From Bidens hawaiensis (taxonomy: Eukaryota > Streptophyta > Magnoliopsida > Asterales > Asteraceae), in NCBI GenBank assembly GCA_021521415.1, contig JAIQDT010000233.1:2294001-2358000 (forward strand): a DNA stretch of 64,000 bases. Direction: 5' to 3'. A model generated the notes under the pieces. It made no database searches, had not been told where the DNA came from, and saw nothing but the letters and a program-made list of their open reading frames with translations. Positions 34,640 through 46,041 of the stretch are shown piece after piece. The position numbers were made by a program, and so were the translations under genes. Each line of letters opens with the position of its first letter. Positions within the stretch are counted from its first letter, which is position 1.

Positions 34640-35182
34640 AACAGCGGCGTAGGAGTCAATTAGTTTAGGGTTTTGATTCGCCAGGTCAAGGTGAGTGTGT
34701 GTGCAGTTTTAATTGAATTATAAGCGTGTTTATATAGAGATTTAGGAATGAGGCCAGCCGCGGTTCGTTTTTGGTATTGTTAGCTGTTAATTGATTGACA
34801 ATTCCCATGATTAGGGTGTAGGATCGGATTAAGGTAAGGAATGATATGGCAATATTAATTTCATCAATTAGTCCGTGAATTATGGTTCAATAAAAGGGGG
34901 GGGGGGGGAGGGTTCTTTTCCTGCGATGGTGATGAAGGAAGGAGGAGGGAAAGGTTTTTTTTTTGTTAATTTGCAATTAGGTCCTTTATCTATGGTTGTG
35001 GGTTAAAAAGTGGATAAATTGTTAGTTTGGGGGTAGATTTTGAACAAGCCTCATAGTTATATATAAAAATAAATAAAAATATTAAGCAAAAAGGGACTTT
35101 ATTGATAACATATCCGAACCCGAACCCAAGTCGGGTAATGATTACAAACACGAAAAGGAAACGGAAAACCCAAAATGTCCCG
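34640..35182 (-). repeat. Element B 5' LTR, right fragment
   Basis: It aligns with 15659-16198, including TTTTGATTCGC, GAGTGTGTGTGCAGTTTTAA and the run of G (about 34897-34908). The terminal TGTGACA of the element is changed to CGGGACA (minus strand) here. The TCTTG target duplication follows at 35183-35187. Confidence 0.85.
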
Positions 35183-35518
35183 TCTTGCCAGAAGACCAAT
35201 AGATTTAGATAAAAGGTATTCATTAGGTTTGTTTATTGAAATAAAAACCGCTATAGTCATCCGTGACCGTAATCTATCGATAGAGGCCTATAATCTCTGT
35301 AATGATCTATATACCTATCGAATTAGACAACCTCGATATAGGCATAGGCTAATTATCTGAATAACATGCGAAGATCGTGAGTTCGGAAAGGCTAGTACAT
35401 ATACCACTCGACAATGGTGAAACTCTTGTAATACATGGTGACTAGTGTGATACCAAATTGATGATTGTTGCCAAGACACGCAAGCTTTTTCATGAAAAAT
35501 ACCCTATGCCTTGAGATA

Positions 35519-35829
35519 TACCTACAATTCAAGATTATGTAGAAGTTTTCCCCGTAACTTTTCCTAGATAATTCCCGTCAAAACACATTGAGTTTAGACT
35601 AGATCTTGTACAAGATGACGCACCGATATCTAGATCTTCGTACAGATTGGTGTCATCAGAAAAACAAAATCTATCCAAACAACTCCAGGAACTAGAACTG
35701 AACAAACCGATCATTAAAATTCGGTGCCCAGTATCGAGAATTGATGATTTATTTGATTATTTGCAAGGACCTGATCTATGCCCGAAGATCGATTTACCAA
35801 ATGGATATCAACAGAAGAAGACTTTCTGA
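35519..35829 (+). pseudogene. Gypsy reverse transcriptase fragment, internally deleted
   Basis: The plus strand encodes IQDYVEVFPVTFPR, a stop, then HIEFRLDLVQDDAPISRSSY and SSEKQNLSKQLQELEL, then SRIDDLFDYLQG and KIDLPNGYQ. These are the N-terminal RT motifs of gypsy elements in order. The central stretch with the K-K-D-G and Y-R-E-L-N motifs is deleted. It is an old fragment that may belong to the LTR at 9966-13266. It ends 170 bp from the 3' end of the VMA22-like gene, on the opposite strand. Confidence 0.75.
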
Positions 35830-35995
35830 AGACATTTAGCTCCTCTAGTTATTCATTACATAACACATTTCAAATTTTTCTTCTTATTCGAAAATCCAGT
35901 TACCATAGCTCTTAAAGATGAACGAAAAAAATTCGATTTTGTTCTTTGTGCACAAATATGGATGGAACATTAAATTATAAGCTCACGCCATTTTG

Positions 35996-38864
35996 TCATT
36001 CCTTTGAGTTCTTTGAATCCTTAATAAGCGCATCATGAGCTTCAAGAATTAATGATCGCGCGTTCGCTATTTCTACAAGTGTTTGTAGGGCTGCAAAAGA
36101 AACAATAGTTTATGTTATTGAAACCCACGACAGGAAAAAAAATGAAGAGCAAGATGTTATTTTAAATAGCATTTGAAATTTCACCGGTCTCGAATGAAAG
36201 TTGAGACGCACGAAGCTTTGGAGAAACCAAAGTCCCAAACATCGATAGTACCTTTGCTCGTTCTTTCTGGAACCTCAAACATAAAAATTCGGTTAAAATA
36301 ATTAAAATAAATTAAATAAAAAAAATGTTAGGACACAACAATAATATACTTTATGATATTGTTTCACTATATATAATATATAACATGAAGATTTTTTTTT
36401 TTAAGCTAGACATAATTTGTTACAGTAAATTTCACATACAACAAGCTATTGGTGGGGTCTTAGACCCCAGATAAGACGTGACTGCTAACCAAATGTCTTA
36501 AAATCTCACATATGTATTCACTCACATAATCAGTGATAACTTTGAACCCATTACCCATAGAAATTTTACTAAACACTCTTTTATATAACTTTAACTGAAT
36601 AAAAAAGTTATTGTTGTCGTTTAACCAATTATACCATTAGTCTTAATTGTTTAACCTAAGTTCCAAAAAAATATCCGATTGAATTAGTGAAAGCAACAAA
36701 CTAGTGACTTGCGACCATCGTTTCTGTCTTTCTGATTTTTGCAATGTGCGACCACTTGACCAGGCGCACCAGCAGTGTTTGGCGGGGGGCTAGCCACAGC
36801 CAACAATTACTAAAGTGTTTTCAGTATTTTAAATGAGTATTTTTATTGACAGTGTATTTTTATTACGACTCTCTTTTATTAGGTGAACTGACCCAAAAAG
36901 TTTGTTTAAATACCAACACCATAAGAAAAATATCCTAGCCTCGCCATTGGTTCACACCCGTAAAAAGGGGGTGCAACCTCTCTATCCTCTTAGGACATAT
37001 TTTACAGGGTACATTTGTTTATTTATTTCTTTAATTATTCACTCACATGTTTCTCTGTTTTTTGGGGTGATGTCAAAGTTTCAGATCCTTTGCCACTTTC
37101 CAGTGTACTCTCTTCATTTCCTAATAAGAATAAACAAAAATAATCAAGGTAAGGTTTCTTTTAAGTTGTAATCCTTAAAAAGTATAAAAAAAATTATATC
37201 ATTATGCATTGCAAAAATACTGAAGACAAAAACGGTTACCAGAATCCTGACTGCTCAGATTTTCATTTAACTGTTCGATGTTTTCGTTCTTCAACGAGAC
37301 GGTTTTATCATCAGTAGATGTCCATTTACATAAACTGAACTTTGGTGACTTTGTTGTAGAGCCAGCTGGGAGATTAATGAACAATTTTAAATACCCATGA
37401 TTTGTAACCATGAAATTTTTAGATGACATTTCAGAAATACTCGATCTGCCACACACAATTGTGACAGAAAGAACTATAGCAGCAATAATAAGGATCTATA
37501 AAAAATATAAAAATTTATTTCTTATTATTGGAAAAATAGTTGAAGCATTGGATATCTCCTAAACAAAATACATACATTAAAAATGATATCGTTGTGAGCA
37601 TCTAAGCATATGATTTGTAGATGTTTCTGTAGAGTATGCATGCAGCTGAAAAATCAAGAAAACCGAATGGTAGCATTTATCAGTTTTGTCTATTTGAGTT
37701 ATGTTTTATATTTAACGGGTCAAATGGGTTGACGATGAAGAGATGCTAAAAAAATGGCAACCAGTCCAATGGACTGAAGTCAGTTAAATTGTAATTTTAA
37801 AGCATAGAACATCCTAAATATATATATTTTTAAATTTATATTATTACTTTTATTAGATTTTTGTAATCCTATTTTCCTAATTAATAATTTAGTCAAAATT
37901 TGCGAATTTAAAACATAAGTGTTCCGGTCAATCCCGACTTGTTTCAACTAAAACAAAAAATCTGGGCTGGCAATTTCACGACTCAGCCTTAAAATAATTA
38001 GGTTTTGGGTTGACACATCTAACCAGTTTAAAAAAGGGGTTGGGTTTGGGCGGACCTGTTTAACCCGTCTAGCCCACCACCCTGTTTAGTTGAACAAGTC
38101 AACCCACCAACCCGTTTAAATAAACAGGTTTAAATTTATTCACACGTTACCGTTTTTTTATTTGGTCCAAACCGTATTAAAGCAAAACCAAAAAATCATT
38201 CAAGAATGAAGGTAGTACATACCATTGTCACAATAATCTAGTTCCACTGTTGTAGCAGCAGAATGGGGTTTAAGGCTAAGCAAGGTGGGGTTTACACGCG
38301 AACCACCCATTGAATGCCGAGCACTAGCTAACTCCAGCCATCCCTGAAATCACATCACATCGTTACAAAAATATGATTACGCCCACTTTCTACAAATACA
38401 AGCATAACAATGAACACAAAGTATTCAGTAATATTCAAATCATAACATTAGAATAGCATAAAATGTACAACGAAGGGAAAAAACAACCCCGAATAATACT
38501 TAAAAGTACTTTGGGAATTTGGTAAGGCAAAGGAAATATGAAATCCAATTATTCTTTAGTGATAATCAGTTTCATATATTAGCTTGAAAAAAATCCACCA
38601 AATAAATAAATAATAACCAAGATTCATGTTGCAGTTACCTCATTAACAAGACCTAATCTTGATAAACAGTTGAATATCTATATAACTAAAATGAAAGAAA
38701 GAACATCTCCAATATTGAATTGGTTTAAGGAACACTAGTACCTGGCGAAAGGTGGAAGATAATGTTTCGATCAAGACGAGGTAATTGTCGAGTGAATCAA
38801 TAAACATCAATGTTTTGTCGTCTGTCTCCGTTGCTGATAGTTTAGAAACTGAACCTTCTTCCAT
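35996..38864 (-). CDS. Vma22/CCDC115-like V-ATPase assembly factor, six exons
   Basis: Vma22 (CCDC115 in animals) helps assemble the membrane sector of the vacuolar H+-ATPase in the ER/Golgi. I assembled six exons: 38742-38864, 38223-38343, 37240-37365, 37047-37120, 36185-36266 and 35996-36090. All introns are GT-AG and all phases join (621 nt, 206 residues plus stop). The start ATG at 38864 has an excellent context, GCCGCCATGG. Exon 2 begins GWLELASARHSMGGSR, the family's most conserved block (human CCDC115 has GWLSLAKARYAMG). Exon 5 carries VLSMFGTLVSPKLRASQLSF and exon 6 LVEIANARSLILEAHDALIK, the conserved C-terminal helix. Exons 3 and 4 form an acidic, variable linker. No stop or frameshift was seen, so it is probably a working gene, surrounded by retroelements on both sides. 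Confidence 0.85.
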
Positions 38865-39500
38865 GGCGGCAAATCTATCAATCACATCGGACGTTGGCTG
38901 TTCCTAGGGGGGATGGAACGCAAGAGAAAATGTTACAGATTTTAATTTTGAAAGGCTCTAACTGTAATAAATTGAAGTTGTAGGGCCATAATTGTAAATG
39001 CCAACTAACTATTCAAAGTTTTCATGAACCATTCACTCGGAAGTTTGTTTGTGTCGTTTGTTTAATAAATGAATGAACATAAACAAAAAAATTGTGTTCG
39101 CTATCGTTAAATTAAACGAACGAACATCAACACATGTTTCTTTTGTTTATTTATATCTGTTCGTTTACATGTTAATAGAAAATAGTTATATATTATGTTG
39201 AAGAGTCATCTACTTAATGGTATTATATGTGTTCATTCATTATATCCGTTTATGTTTGTTTGCGTTCACTTACATTTATTCATTTATGTTTGTTTACCTT
39301 TGTTCAATTATGTTCATTTATGTTTGTGAACTTACACAAATAAACATAAACGAACACAGACACAAAATATGTGTCTGTTTAAGTGTTCGGGTTCGTTTAA
39401 AGTTAAATGAATAAACACGAACACGCCCTTGTTTGTGTTCGTTTACACGCCTAATAAACAGAAATTTTCTCACTGTTTTCTCTATTTTATCTTTTTCTTT
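38865..39500 (-). promoter_or_regulatory. Upstream region of the VMA22-like gene, repeat-rich
   Basis: The first 60 bp upstream of the ATG are the likely 5' UTR. Beyond about 39000 the DNA is made of degenerate copies of GTTCGTTTATGTTCATTTA in both orientations (39045-39440), a minisatellite or decayed MITE. I could not identify a TATA box or specific operator with confidence. Confidence 0.4.
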
Positions 39501-39504
39501 ACAA

Positions 39505-39645
39505 GTGGTATTAAAGCATCGGTTCGTTCGAACTCCGATCGCCAGAAAAAATGGCGAGCAAGCCAATTCATACGTCAGAAGAGTATGATCCAGATGACAT
39601 GATTGTCAGCTTAGTCAAGTTCCCCTTTAGGATGTATAGTTATTG
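39505..39645 (+). mobile_element. Possible retrotransposon leader fragment
   Basis: TGGTATTAAAGC at 39508-39519 resembles a decayed initiator-Met primer-binding site, and an ATG follows at 39551 (MASKPIHTSEEYDPDDM...), ending at stops near 39645. The arrangement resembles the 5' leader and gag start of a copia element, but no LTR or further coding sequence supports it. Confidence 0.3.
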
Positions 39646-39700
39646 ATGATATTAGGGTTCTTGAGAGAACCAATTTCGAGACAGGAAAGAGGGTCACAAA

Positions 39701-40021
39701 TGTCACACCCCGAAAATCTTAATTAAGACAGCGGAAGACTTTGACCAAGTCATTCGGGTGGTGACAGACGCCGTTTCAGCCACTCACAATTTAAGTATAC
39801 ATTTATAATGAAAGTTGAACTTTATTTAACCATCAGAGTCATTACACGTGTCATATTACATGATTATTATTCAAATTACAAGTTCAACATAAAGTCAACA
39901 TTTTTCATTCAAACACACGTCACTATTTTTCCGCGCTCTTCGCGAAGCTTCCATACTTCATTTTAATTACCTGAAAGCATATTAAAATAACGGTCAACAC
40001 GATGTGTTGGTGAGTTTCCCT
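39701..40021 (-). repeat. Partial gypsy LTR, inverted relative to 12930-13266
   Basis: It starts TGTCACACCCC at 39701. Its reverse complement matches 12937-13266 closely (for example GAAACGGCGTCTGTCACCAC and CACCCGAATGACTT). Both copies stop at a TA tract (here 40022-40048). No PBS precedes it on the minus strand, so this is a truncated or solo remnant. Confidence 0.7.
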
Positions 40022-40455
40022 TATATATATATATATATATATATATATGGTAGAGATACTGTACGCTAATGCCTTAACTTACGAGAGGTACGCGAGACGC
40101 TCAAAGGAAAAAACCTAAAACGCTCAGAAAACACTCACAAAAAAAACGCTCAGCCAAAAACCTAAAACGCTTAGAAAACGCTCAAAAAACGGTATTCGTG
40201 AAAAAAGTAAAAAATTGATCGATTAACGATCCAAATTTAACTATCTCTTTTCATAGGTATTAGCATTCTTATGTAAAGACACGATCTGTATGCTAATATT
40301 TTCTTTATATACATTAGGGATTTAAATACCCTTATATGATTACAAAATTTCTCTTTTGAAACTAGATTACAAACACTTTACAAGAGTTAACTAAACTATT
40401 AGTTACTTCTAATGCCTTTAGATCTTGACTTTCGTTGGCATACTCTTGTCTACTT
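40022..40455. repeat. TA tract and AAACGCTCA repeats
   Basis: A 27-bp TA run (40022-40048) is followed by a segment with repeated AAAACGCTCA or CTAAAACGCTCAG units (about 40105-40195). No coding sequence is recognised. It separates the LTR piece from the gag-only element. Confidence 0.6.
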
Positions 40456-41675
40456 CTATTCTTGATTGTCGGATGCTTCTTGTATGTTTAACATATTAGC
40501 CTTTCCTTTCTTAGCACCACTTCCACTAACGTTATTGGTCTTATTCGGACATTCTGAGCCAAAGTGTCCGTTTTCTCCACAGCTAAAACATACAATTGTT
40601 TTCCTTCTGCAATCGTCTTCCGAATGACCGAGTTTCTTGAAAAAGTTGCATGTGATCAATGGAATTTTTTTGGGAAAGTTAGATGGTATTAAACATTTCC
40701 CGTTATGTCTTTTGCCACAGTTTTGGCAGATTGGTCTTGTATATTTAAAAGATCCTTCCTCATTTTCTTTGCTATTCCTTGTTTTCTTTTTCCTCGGTTT
40801 CTTCTCTCTTTCCTTTGTTATTCTTATCATCTTCTTGATTTCTGATAAGACCATTCATAAGATAACCGGCTAATTCTATGGCTAGATCCGCGGTTTGAGG
40901 CAAATGGGACCTTACCATATCTCTAATTTCCCGAGGTAAACCCCAAATGTAGCGGGTTACTTTGTTGGATTCGGGTATTACCAAATGTGGTACCAATCTA
41001 CAATACTCATGAAACTTAGATTTGTATTCTCTGAGATTAGTGTCTTCCACTTTGAGTTTCATAAACTTAGTTTGAATAAGATCGGTTTCATGCTTGGGAT
41101 AGAACTTCCGTAACACCAGTTCTTTGAATTCTTCCCACTTTAATTAGTACATAGTTTCTCTACCCTTTGACATGATCAGGGTATTCCATCATTCCAAAGC
41201 CTCACCTTTGAAGTATTGAGAGGAGTATTGAATCTTTTGAATCTCAGTACAATTGCTGATGATAACAATGGACTCGATTTCTTCAAGCCATCGTACAGCT
41301 GATATGGCACCTTTATCGCCATAGAATTCTTTTGGTCCAAATTCTTTGAAGTTCTTAAAACTACTACCTTGAATTACTAGTTGTTTCTTGAATTTGTGAT
41401 TGAATTTGCTCTCAGCGTTGGAGCTATGAACACTTTCTTCATGATGAGAAGGTTTTCGGTAGGGGTGACTTCTAGAAGATTTATTTGAATGCTCTATTTT
41501 ATGTTTGTGTGACCCTTCTTTCATTGCATCGATGAAGGGAGTCATTGCATTATGAATCATATCTTGGATTTTGACCAGATACTGCACAGAAATCTCCTAT
41601 GCAGGTTTTGTTACATCCTTGTTGCTTCTATGAGTTAAAGCTTCATCATTATTCTCTTGATTGTTTTGGTTCGGC
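40456..41675 (-). pseudogene. Gypsy-type gag without pol
   Basis: From an ATG near 41675 (MPNQNNQENN) the minus strand encodes a gag with FKEFGPKEFYGDKGAISAVR, WLEEIESIV and KIQYSSQYFKGEALEWW-like sequence. It continues with WEEFKELVLRKFYPKHETD, YKSKFHEYCRLVPHLVIPE, IWGLPREIRDMVRSHLP, and two zinc knuckles, CQNCGKRHNGKC and CFSCGENGHFGSECPNK, ending at a natural stop at 40456. A stop near 41590, another near 41189, and a frameshift near 40800 break it. No protease, RT or integrase follows. This is a gag-only element of the kind described in plants as TR-GAG, or a truncated element. Confidence 0.7.
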
Positions 41676-42325
41676 ATTCTGTATACATAATAGATTTTAG
41701 TATGAACGAAATTATTTATTTATATACTAATTATTGAATATTTACAACAGAGGTGTGACATTGAACAATTGATATAAGTACGATAGATTGATTTGTTTAT
41801 GAAATGTTTAATTAAGCTTGTCGCATTTCGAGAGGATTTTTCTAATCTTTCTTGAGATTGTTCGTCTTGTAATGACGCAATCTAATTGTTTATTCTTTAT
41901 TTGAGAACTTGATGTTTGAGATAACCGCATGAAACGATAATTATTTTATATTATTTTTCAAGTATTTTAACGATGATAGTCGATGGGGTTCTTGAGAGGT
42001 ATCAGTACTTTCTTGTGTATTCTTGAAGTGGTTAGTACAAACCTTGTGTATAAATAGACCACGAGAATTTCTATACTTATCTTTCTAGGTCTGTTTCTTT
42101 TAATCTTAGCTTACTTGTCCAACTGGACCTTTCCTTTCTTTCTAGCTATTACTCTCTTACTTCCAGATGTACTTGGAAGAATTATCTTGAGAGTTTTTGC
42201 AATCTTTTCTTGACATAATTATTTGAAAAGATACATTAATAATTTCGAGGAAAAATATATCACTTATTTATGTTGTTACAAGATTGCACGACATTTATTA
42301 CAATTGCATTTGTTTACAACTATTC

Positions 42326-42847
42326 TTATTTCTTCCATCGAATAATCAACCTTTTGATCTTATTGTCTTTGTTGGTGTTTTCTCCTTTCTCTTTTTCTTT
42401 TCGCTTTTCCCCAGCATCCATTCCTTCCTTGAGCATTGCTTCAGTTAGTTTGGTGACATTTATTTCATAATGAGTTGAATCATCTTCAATGTCATGCATT
42501 TCCATGTCTTGACGTTCACCATCAGTATGGGTAAAGTATAGATCTTGCATCTTTGAATAATATTCTTGTCCCTGAGGATTTTCTTTTGAATAAGTCATTA
42601 CTTTCTTTCCTTTCAACACCATTGGTTTCTTGGATCTACTTGATACGTCTCCATACATGTTTTGATTTGGAATAATCTGGGCTAGCAGGATGTTAGAATC
42701 AAACGAATCTGAATCTTTCTCCATTGCTGTTTGGTATGAACTTTCGTTGCTAGATATAGGAATTGGGAGAAAAGATGTTCCCATATAGCCTTTCCCTTTA
42801 CGGGATCGAAGCTGAACGTATTCTTCGCTAGATTGACGATCGGACAT
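42326..42847 (-). CDS. Unrecognised ORF between PBS and gag of the gag-only element
   Basis: This is an open frame of 173 codons starting MSDRQSSEEYVQLRSRKGKG. It is hydrophilic and acidic in its middle (HDIEDDSTHYE) and ends in a Lys/Glu-rich, coiled-coil-like tail (AMLKEGMDAGEKRKEKEKGE). I recognise no domain. It lies 190 bp inside the primer-binding site (43039-43055) and 650 bp upstream of the gag ATG, on the same strand. It could be an extra element-encoded protein, an N-terminal gag region separated by an insertion, or a captured gene. A plus-strand TATA-like TATAAATAG at about 42048 lies in the gap between the two frames. Confidence 0.45.
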   Translation of the reverse strand: MSDRQSSEEYVQLRSRKGKGYMGTSFLPIPISSNESSYQTAMEKDSDSFDSNILLAQIIPNQNMYGDVSSRSKKPMVLKGKKVMTYSKENPQGQEYYSKMQDLYFTHTDGERQDMEMHDIEDDSTHYEINVTKLTEAMLKEGMDAGEKRKEKEKGENTNKDNKIKRLIIRWKK

Positions 42848-43038
42848 CTGTACGAGGTTATATTAAGGATAGGAGTGTGTTTTTCTATCTTATTGATATT
42901 TGTTTATATCTTATCCGTAACAATTTTTAATCATTCAATTTATTTCTTTGATATCATTAATTGAATACTAATGGTTATTATAAACTTGAATCTGATTAAA
43001 GCCTAGGTATGATTAAATACCTAATTCACTAAGATCGA

Positions 43039-43210
43039 TGGCTCTGATAGCAACATGTCACACCCCGACCTAGGGGCCTAGGTGTGTGACCAATAGTTGA
43101 TACATGTTTTGTAAATATATCAGAGTTTTAGCGAAAGTCTTTATAAAATATTAATTTATATTTTGAATCATTAGTTTATTTGTAAAGCCTTTGTTTATAA
43201 TAATAACTAG
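43039..43210 (-). repeat. PBS and 5' LTR start of the gag-only element
   Basis: On the minus strand an LTR ending GGGGTGTGACA (43056 on the plus strand) is followed by TGTTGCTATCAGAGCCA (43039-43055), a variant of the initiator-Met primer-binding site. The LTR extends rightward; its far end is not clear. Near 43206 a different motif, ACTAGTTGGCTTACCCGCC, begins. Confidence 0.65.
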
Positions 43211-45710
43211 TTGGCTTACCCGCCGCAACGTTTAGTTATCCGGTGTTGTTGTAAATGCAAGTTTGGTCAAATAATGTTACAATGAATCATCCACTTGCCA
43301 TAAAGTTTTTGTCACACCTTGTTATTCACCACAAAGTCACAAACAATGAAATTGTACAAAGCACAACAAATGCTGCAACCAAATAGCAGTTTGCGAAAAT
43401 TTAGTTATACCAAATAAACAATAACAGACTACAAACGACACACAACCAGTAGCAATGCATCAACACACGACAACCTAATGCATATTCTTGATGGTGCTAA
43501 AGTTGTCAAAGTTGACTACGACAATTGGCATATGTTATTTATGATGGTTGAAAACAACGGCTACATGCGAAGAGTGTTCTAGATAATACCCGTATCCCAC
43601 TTTTATCACAAAATACGGTCTTTTGAAGACATGTCTTGGTCCTTCCAATAGTTAGTTTTTATGCCATTCAACACTCTTGTCATCATGTGCTGTGTATTAG
43701 TTTGTATTTTTTTCAACTTCTATTAGATGGTCCCAAAATGCTCGTCTCCGCTCTATATCATTTGTTTCTTTTCACCAATACATGTAGTATACAACATTAA
43801 GTAAAAGTGTTTTAAATTGTACGTACGTGTCTTAAGAATATAACCAACTATTTTCATTCTGGCCCGTTTGGTTAGATGAGCCACATGAATGCATGAACAA
43901 AAGTTCATTAGACGATAACATTACTACACATACAATTACCATTATTGTTTGAATATCACACGCAATTGAAGTTGCAAATTATGGTTATTTTGGTAAGTTG
44001 GTCAATTGTTAGAAGTAACAAAAAAGACATCGGATGTTACTTTGTTTTAGCAGAATATGTATATGGATATGCATATGTGTGGATAAAATACCATTTTCTG
44101 CTACCTTTTGATTTTTGTTGCGTGTATGATAAAAATTTTCAAAGTAGAAAACCGACACTGCATTCCACAAAACTGAAGAGAGAAATGATATTAATATTTA
44201 CCTGATGGTTGTCCTAACGTAAACAAACTTGAAATCAGCAACCTGTGGCAATCAATATGAAAATATAAGAATACTTTCCAACAACGCAGCAAATTCATAA
44301 AACAAAACGTGCAACGTAAAGCTCCACAACAACTAATTTTTCCAGCACCTCTGTACCGCCTTTCTTATGGAGCAGTCCCACTTTTGGCAATTTCATGGTC
44401 ACTATCTTACTAAATTCCTCATGATTGTCGTACACAAAGAAGCACCGAATCTAATCACACTTGCTAGTTGCTGCAATCGTCAGCAATGTTGCATTCGCCT
44501 TCAAGCTAAAAAAAAGCAAACACATAATGAAATTTAAAACTATAAACTAAACAACAAAATGAGTCAAGTACTTTAAATAAGATTAAATTATCAAAGATAA
44601 TCTGTCATGGATACCAAAGTCATGTTACAGCCAAATATAATATGACGATCGGCTCCATGCATAGCTTGATATATTGTAATGTAACTAATGTCATTAAATG
44701 GTTAAATAGAAAAGAATACATTTATTTTGGTAAAATCTGTGATAAGCAAAAAAAATAAAAATACATAAACAATATTGAAACATCGTTAAACGATGCGGCG
44801 TCAATATGTAAGATGTTAACAGCATAAGTACCTTAGTAGCATGAATCTTCATTACCTGATCATCATTAAACCCCATCGATGTGCAGGGTAAACGGTAAAG
44901 GTTGTGAGTTGAAACACAAAGTTCCATATAAACTGTATAACTCGTGAAGAAAGTTGAATCCTACCCAAAATCCTTTTAAACTAACAATTGCTCAGCAGCT
45001 GTATGGGGCTAGAAGCCTTCCATCTACATATTCATTATTCACCCATGAACTACCAAAACCCAAATTACAACTAATCGAAAATAAGACACATGCATTTATT
45101 AATAATTTTAGCATGTGAGAAGGAGTAGGGCTTACTATATTGAGGCTAGAAAAGACCCTCTTCATGACAATCTATCCTGTAAGAAACATCACAATAAAAA
45201 AAAAATCACAATTAAAAAAACTGATCTTAGTTAGTGTAATTTTTAGGTCACTCATTATATATCATAAACATCATAATCTGAATCTCGCAATTAGGCTAAA
45301 CCTAATCTTATACAACTAAACCTTATCAATTATCTTCAGTTGAATCAAAAACAGAGAAAGAGCAATACATGCAAGATATTTAGACATGGCAAACCTCGTC
45401 ATCGTAGCCTTTATCACCCAAACACACAAAATCCGTCGCCACCATCTACAAAACATCCCTGTCTAGTTCCGTCACCGCCATACACAATCGCAAATGTTCG
45501 ATCATCGACAGAAGTCGATAAGTCAACCACGAAGCTGGTGACCTAACCTTGTGACGATCTCTCAAACAAAAGAGAGATCGAAAGAGAGACAAAGTCGGTG
45601 AGGAGAAAAAGAGAGAGACAAACAACAGAGATGAAAGGGACGATGAAGAAAGAGAAGCATGGGGCAGCAACAACTGACAAAGAAAATAAAGGGAAATGTT
45701 AGAGGCACCT
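43211..45710. other. Unassigned DNA with exon-like fragments
   Basis: No complete gene is visible. The best coding-like piece is on the minus strand at about 44310-44505 (ATLLTIAATSKCD, a stop, then IRCFFVYDNHEEFSKIVTM and LPKVGLLHKKGGTEVLEKLV). A second is at about 44860-44935 (MELCVSTHNLYRLPCTSMGF). The GTTGGCTTACCCGCCGCAACG-like motif near 43210 resembles termini of rolling-circle (Helitron-type) repeats, but I found no convincing hairpin plus CTRR end. A and T runs fill the rest. Confidence 0.3.
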
Positions 45711-45795
45711 TGGGTTTTTCTAAAAAAACCTCTTAATAGGCGGCCTATAGCACTGTATGCCGCTTATTAAGGGGTCTTTTTAGAAAAAAAACCCA
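45711..45795. repeat. Long inverted repeat with TAGGCGGCCTATAG core (hairpin 1 of 5)
   Basis: Arms of about 33-36 bp pair: the left arm contains GGGTTTTTCTAAAAAAACC and CTTAATAGGCGG; the right arm contains CCGCTTATTAAGGGGTC and TTTTTAGAAAAAAAACCC. The core TAGGCGGCCTATAGCA is shared with four other inverted repeats at 55694, 57463, 57536 and 57595. Confidence 0.85.
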
Positions 45796-46041
45796 CTTGT
45801 TGTCTTATTATGTTTTTTTAGTTTATTTTTTGTGTTTTTTTCTTTAAATTTTATGTCTTTTTTTTCCCTTTTTTTATTGTTTTTATATAATAAATTTTTA
45901 AAAACAATAAACATTATTATATACAAAGTTTCTGTAATAAATGTTTTTACCAAAACAATAAACACGTATATACACCAAACCAAAACATTATTATATACAA
46001 AAACATCGAGTTTTTACATAATAAAACAAAATACACACAAA

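Larger units (their letters stand above)
14678..35182 (-). mobile_element. Element B: decayed Ty3/gypsy chromovirus-like element, host of a nest
   Basis: The outer ends are TGTCACACCCC at 14678 and AATGTCCCG at 35182. They are flanked by the exact 5-bp duplication TCTTG (14673-14677 and 35183-35187), which ties the two halves of the right LTR together across 12.2 kb of nested insertions. The left LTR is 14678-16198. Pol and gag read leftward from 20953 to 16199, and the right LTR is split as 21911-22395 plus 34640-35182. The right LTR lacks the 461 bp that correspond to 15198-15658. Domain order gag, protease, RT, RNase H, integrase places it in Ty3/gypsy. Stops and two frameshifts make it defective. 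Confidence 0.85.

Noticed and set aside
36902..37171. Plus-strand frame of 89 codons
   Set aside because: It lies over exon 4 and an intron of the VMA22-like gene on the other strand and has no recognisable content.
39508..39645. Functional copia 5' end at the PBS-like TGGTATTAAAGC
   Set aside because: No LTR boundary or continuing gag was found; kept only as a low-confidence fragment.
12937..40021. One very large element bounded by 12937-13266 and 39701-40021
   Set aside because: The two LTR pieces are in opposite orientation and lie outside or inside other well-bounded elements, so they are separate insertions.
41742..41763. Second LTR terminus (GAGGTGTGACA) inside the gag-only element
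   Set aside because: It is only 11 bp of similarity to LTR ends, with no PBS or duplication around it.
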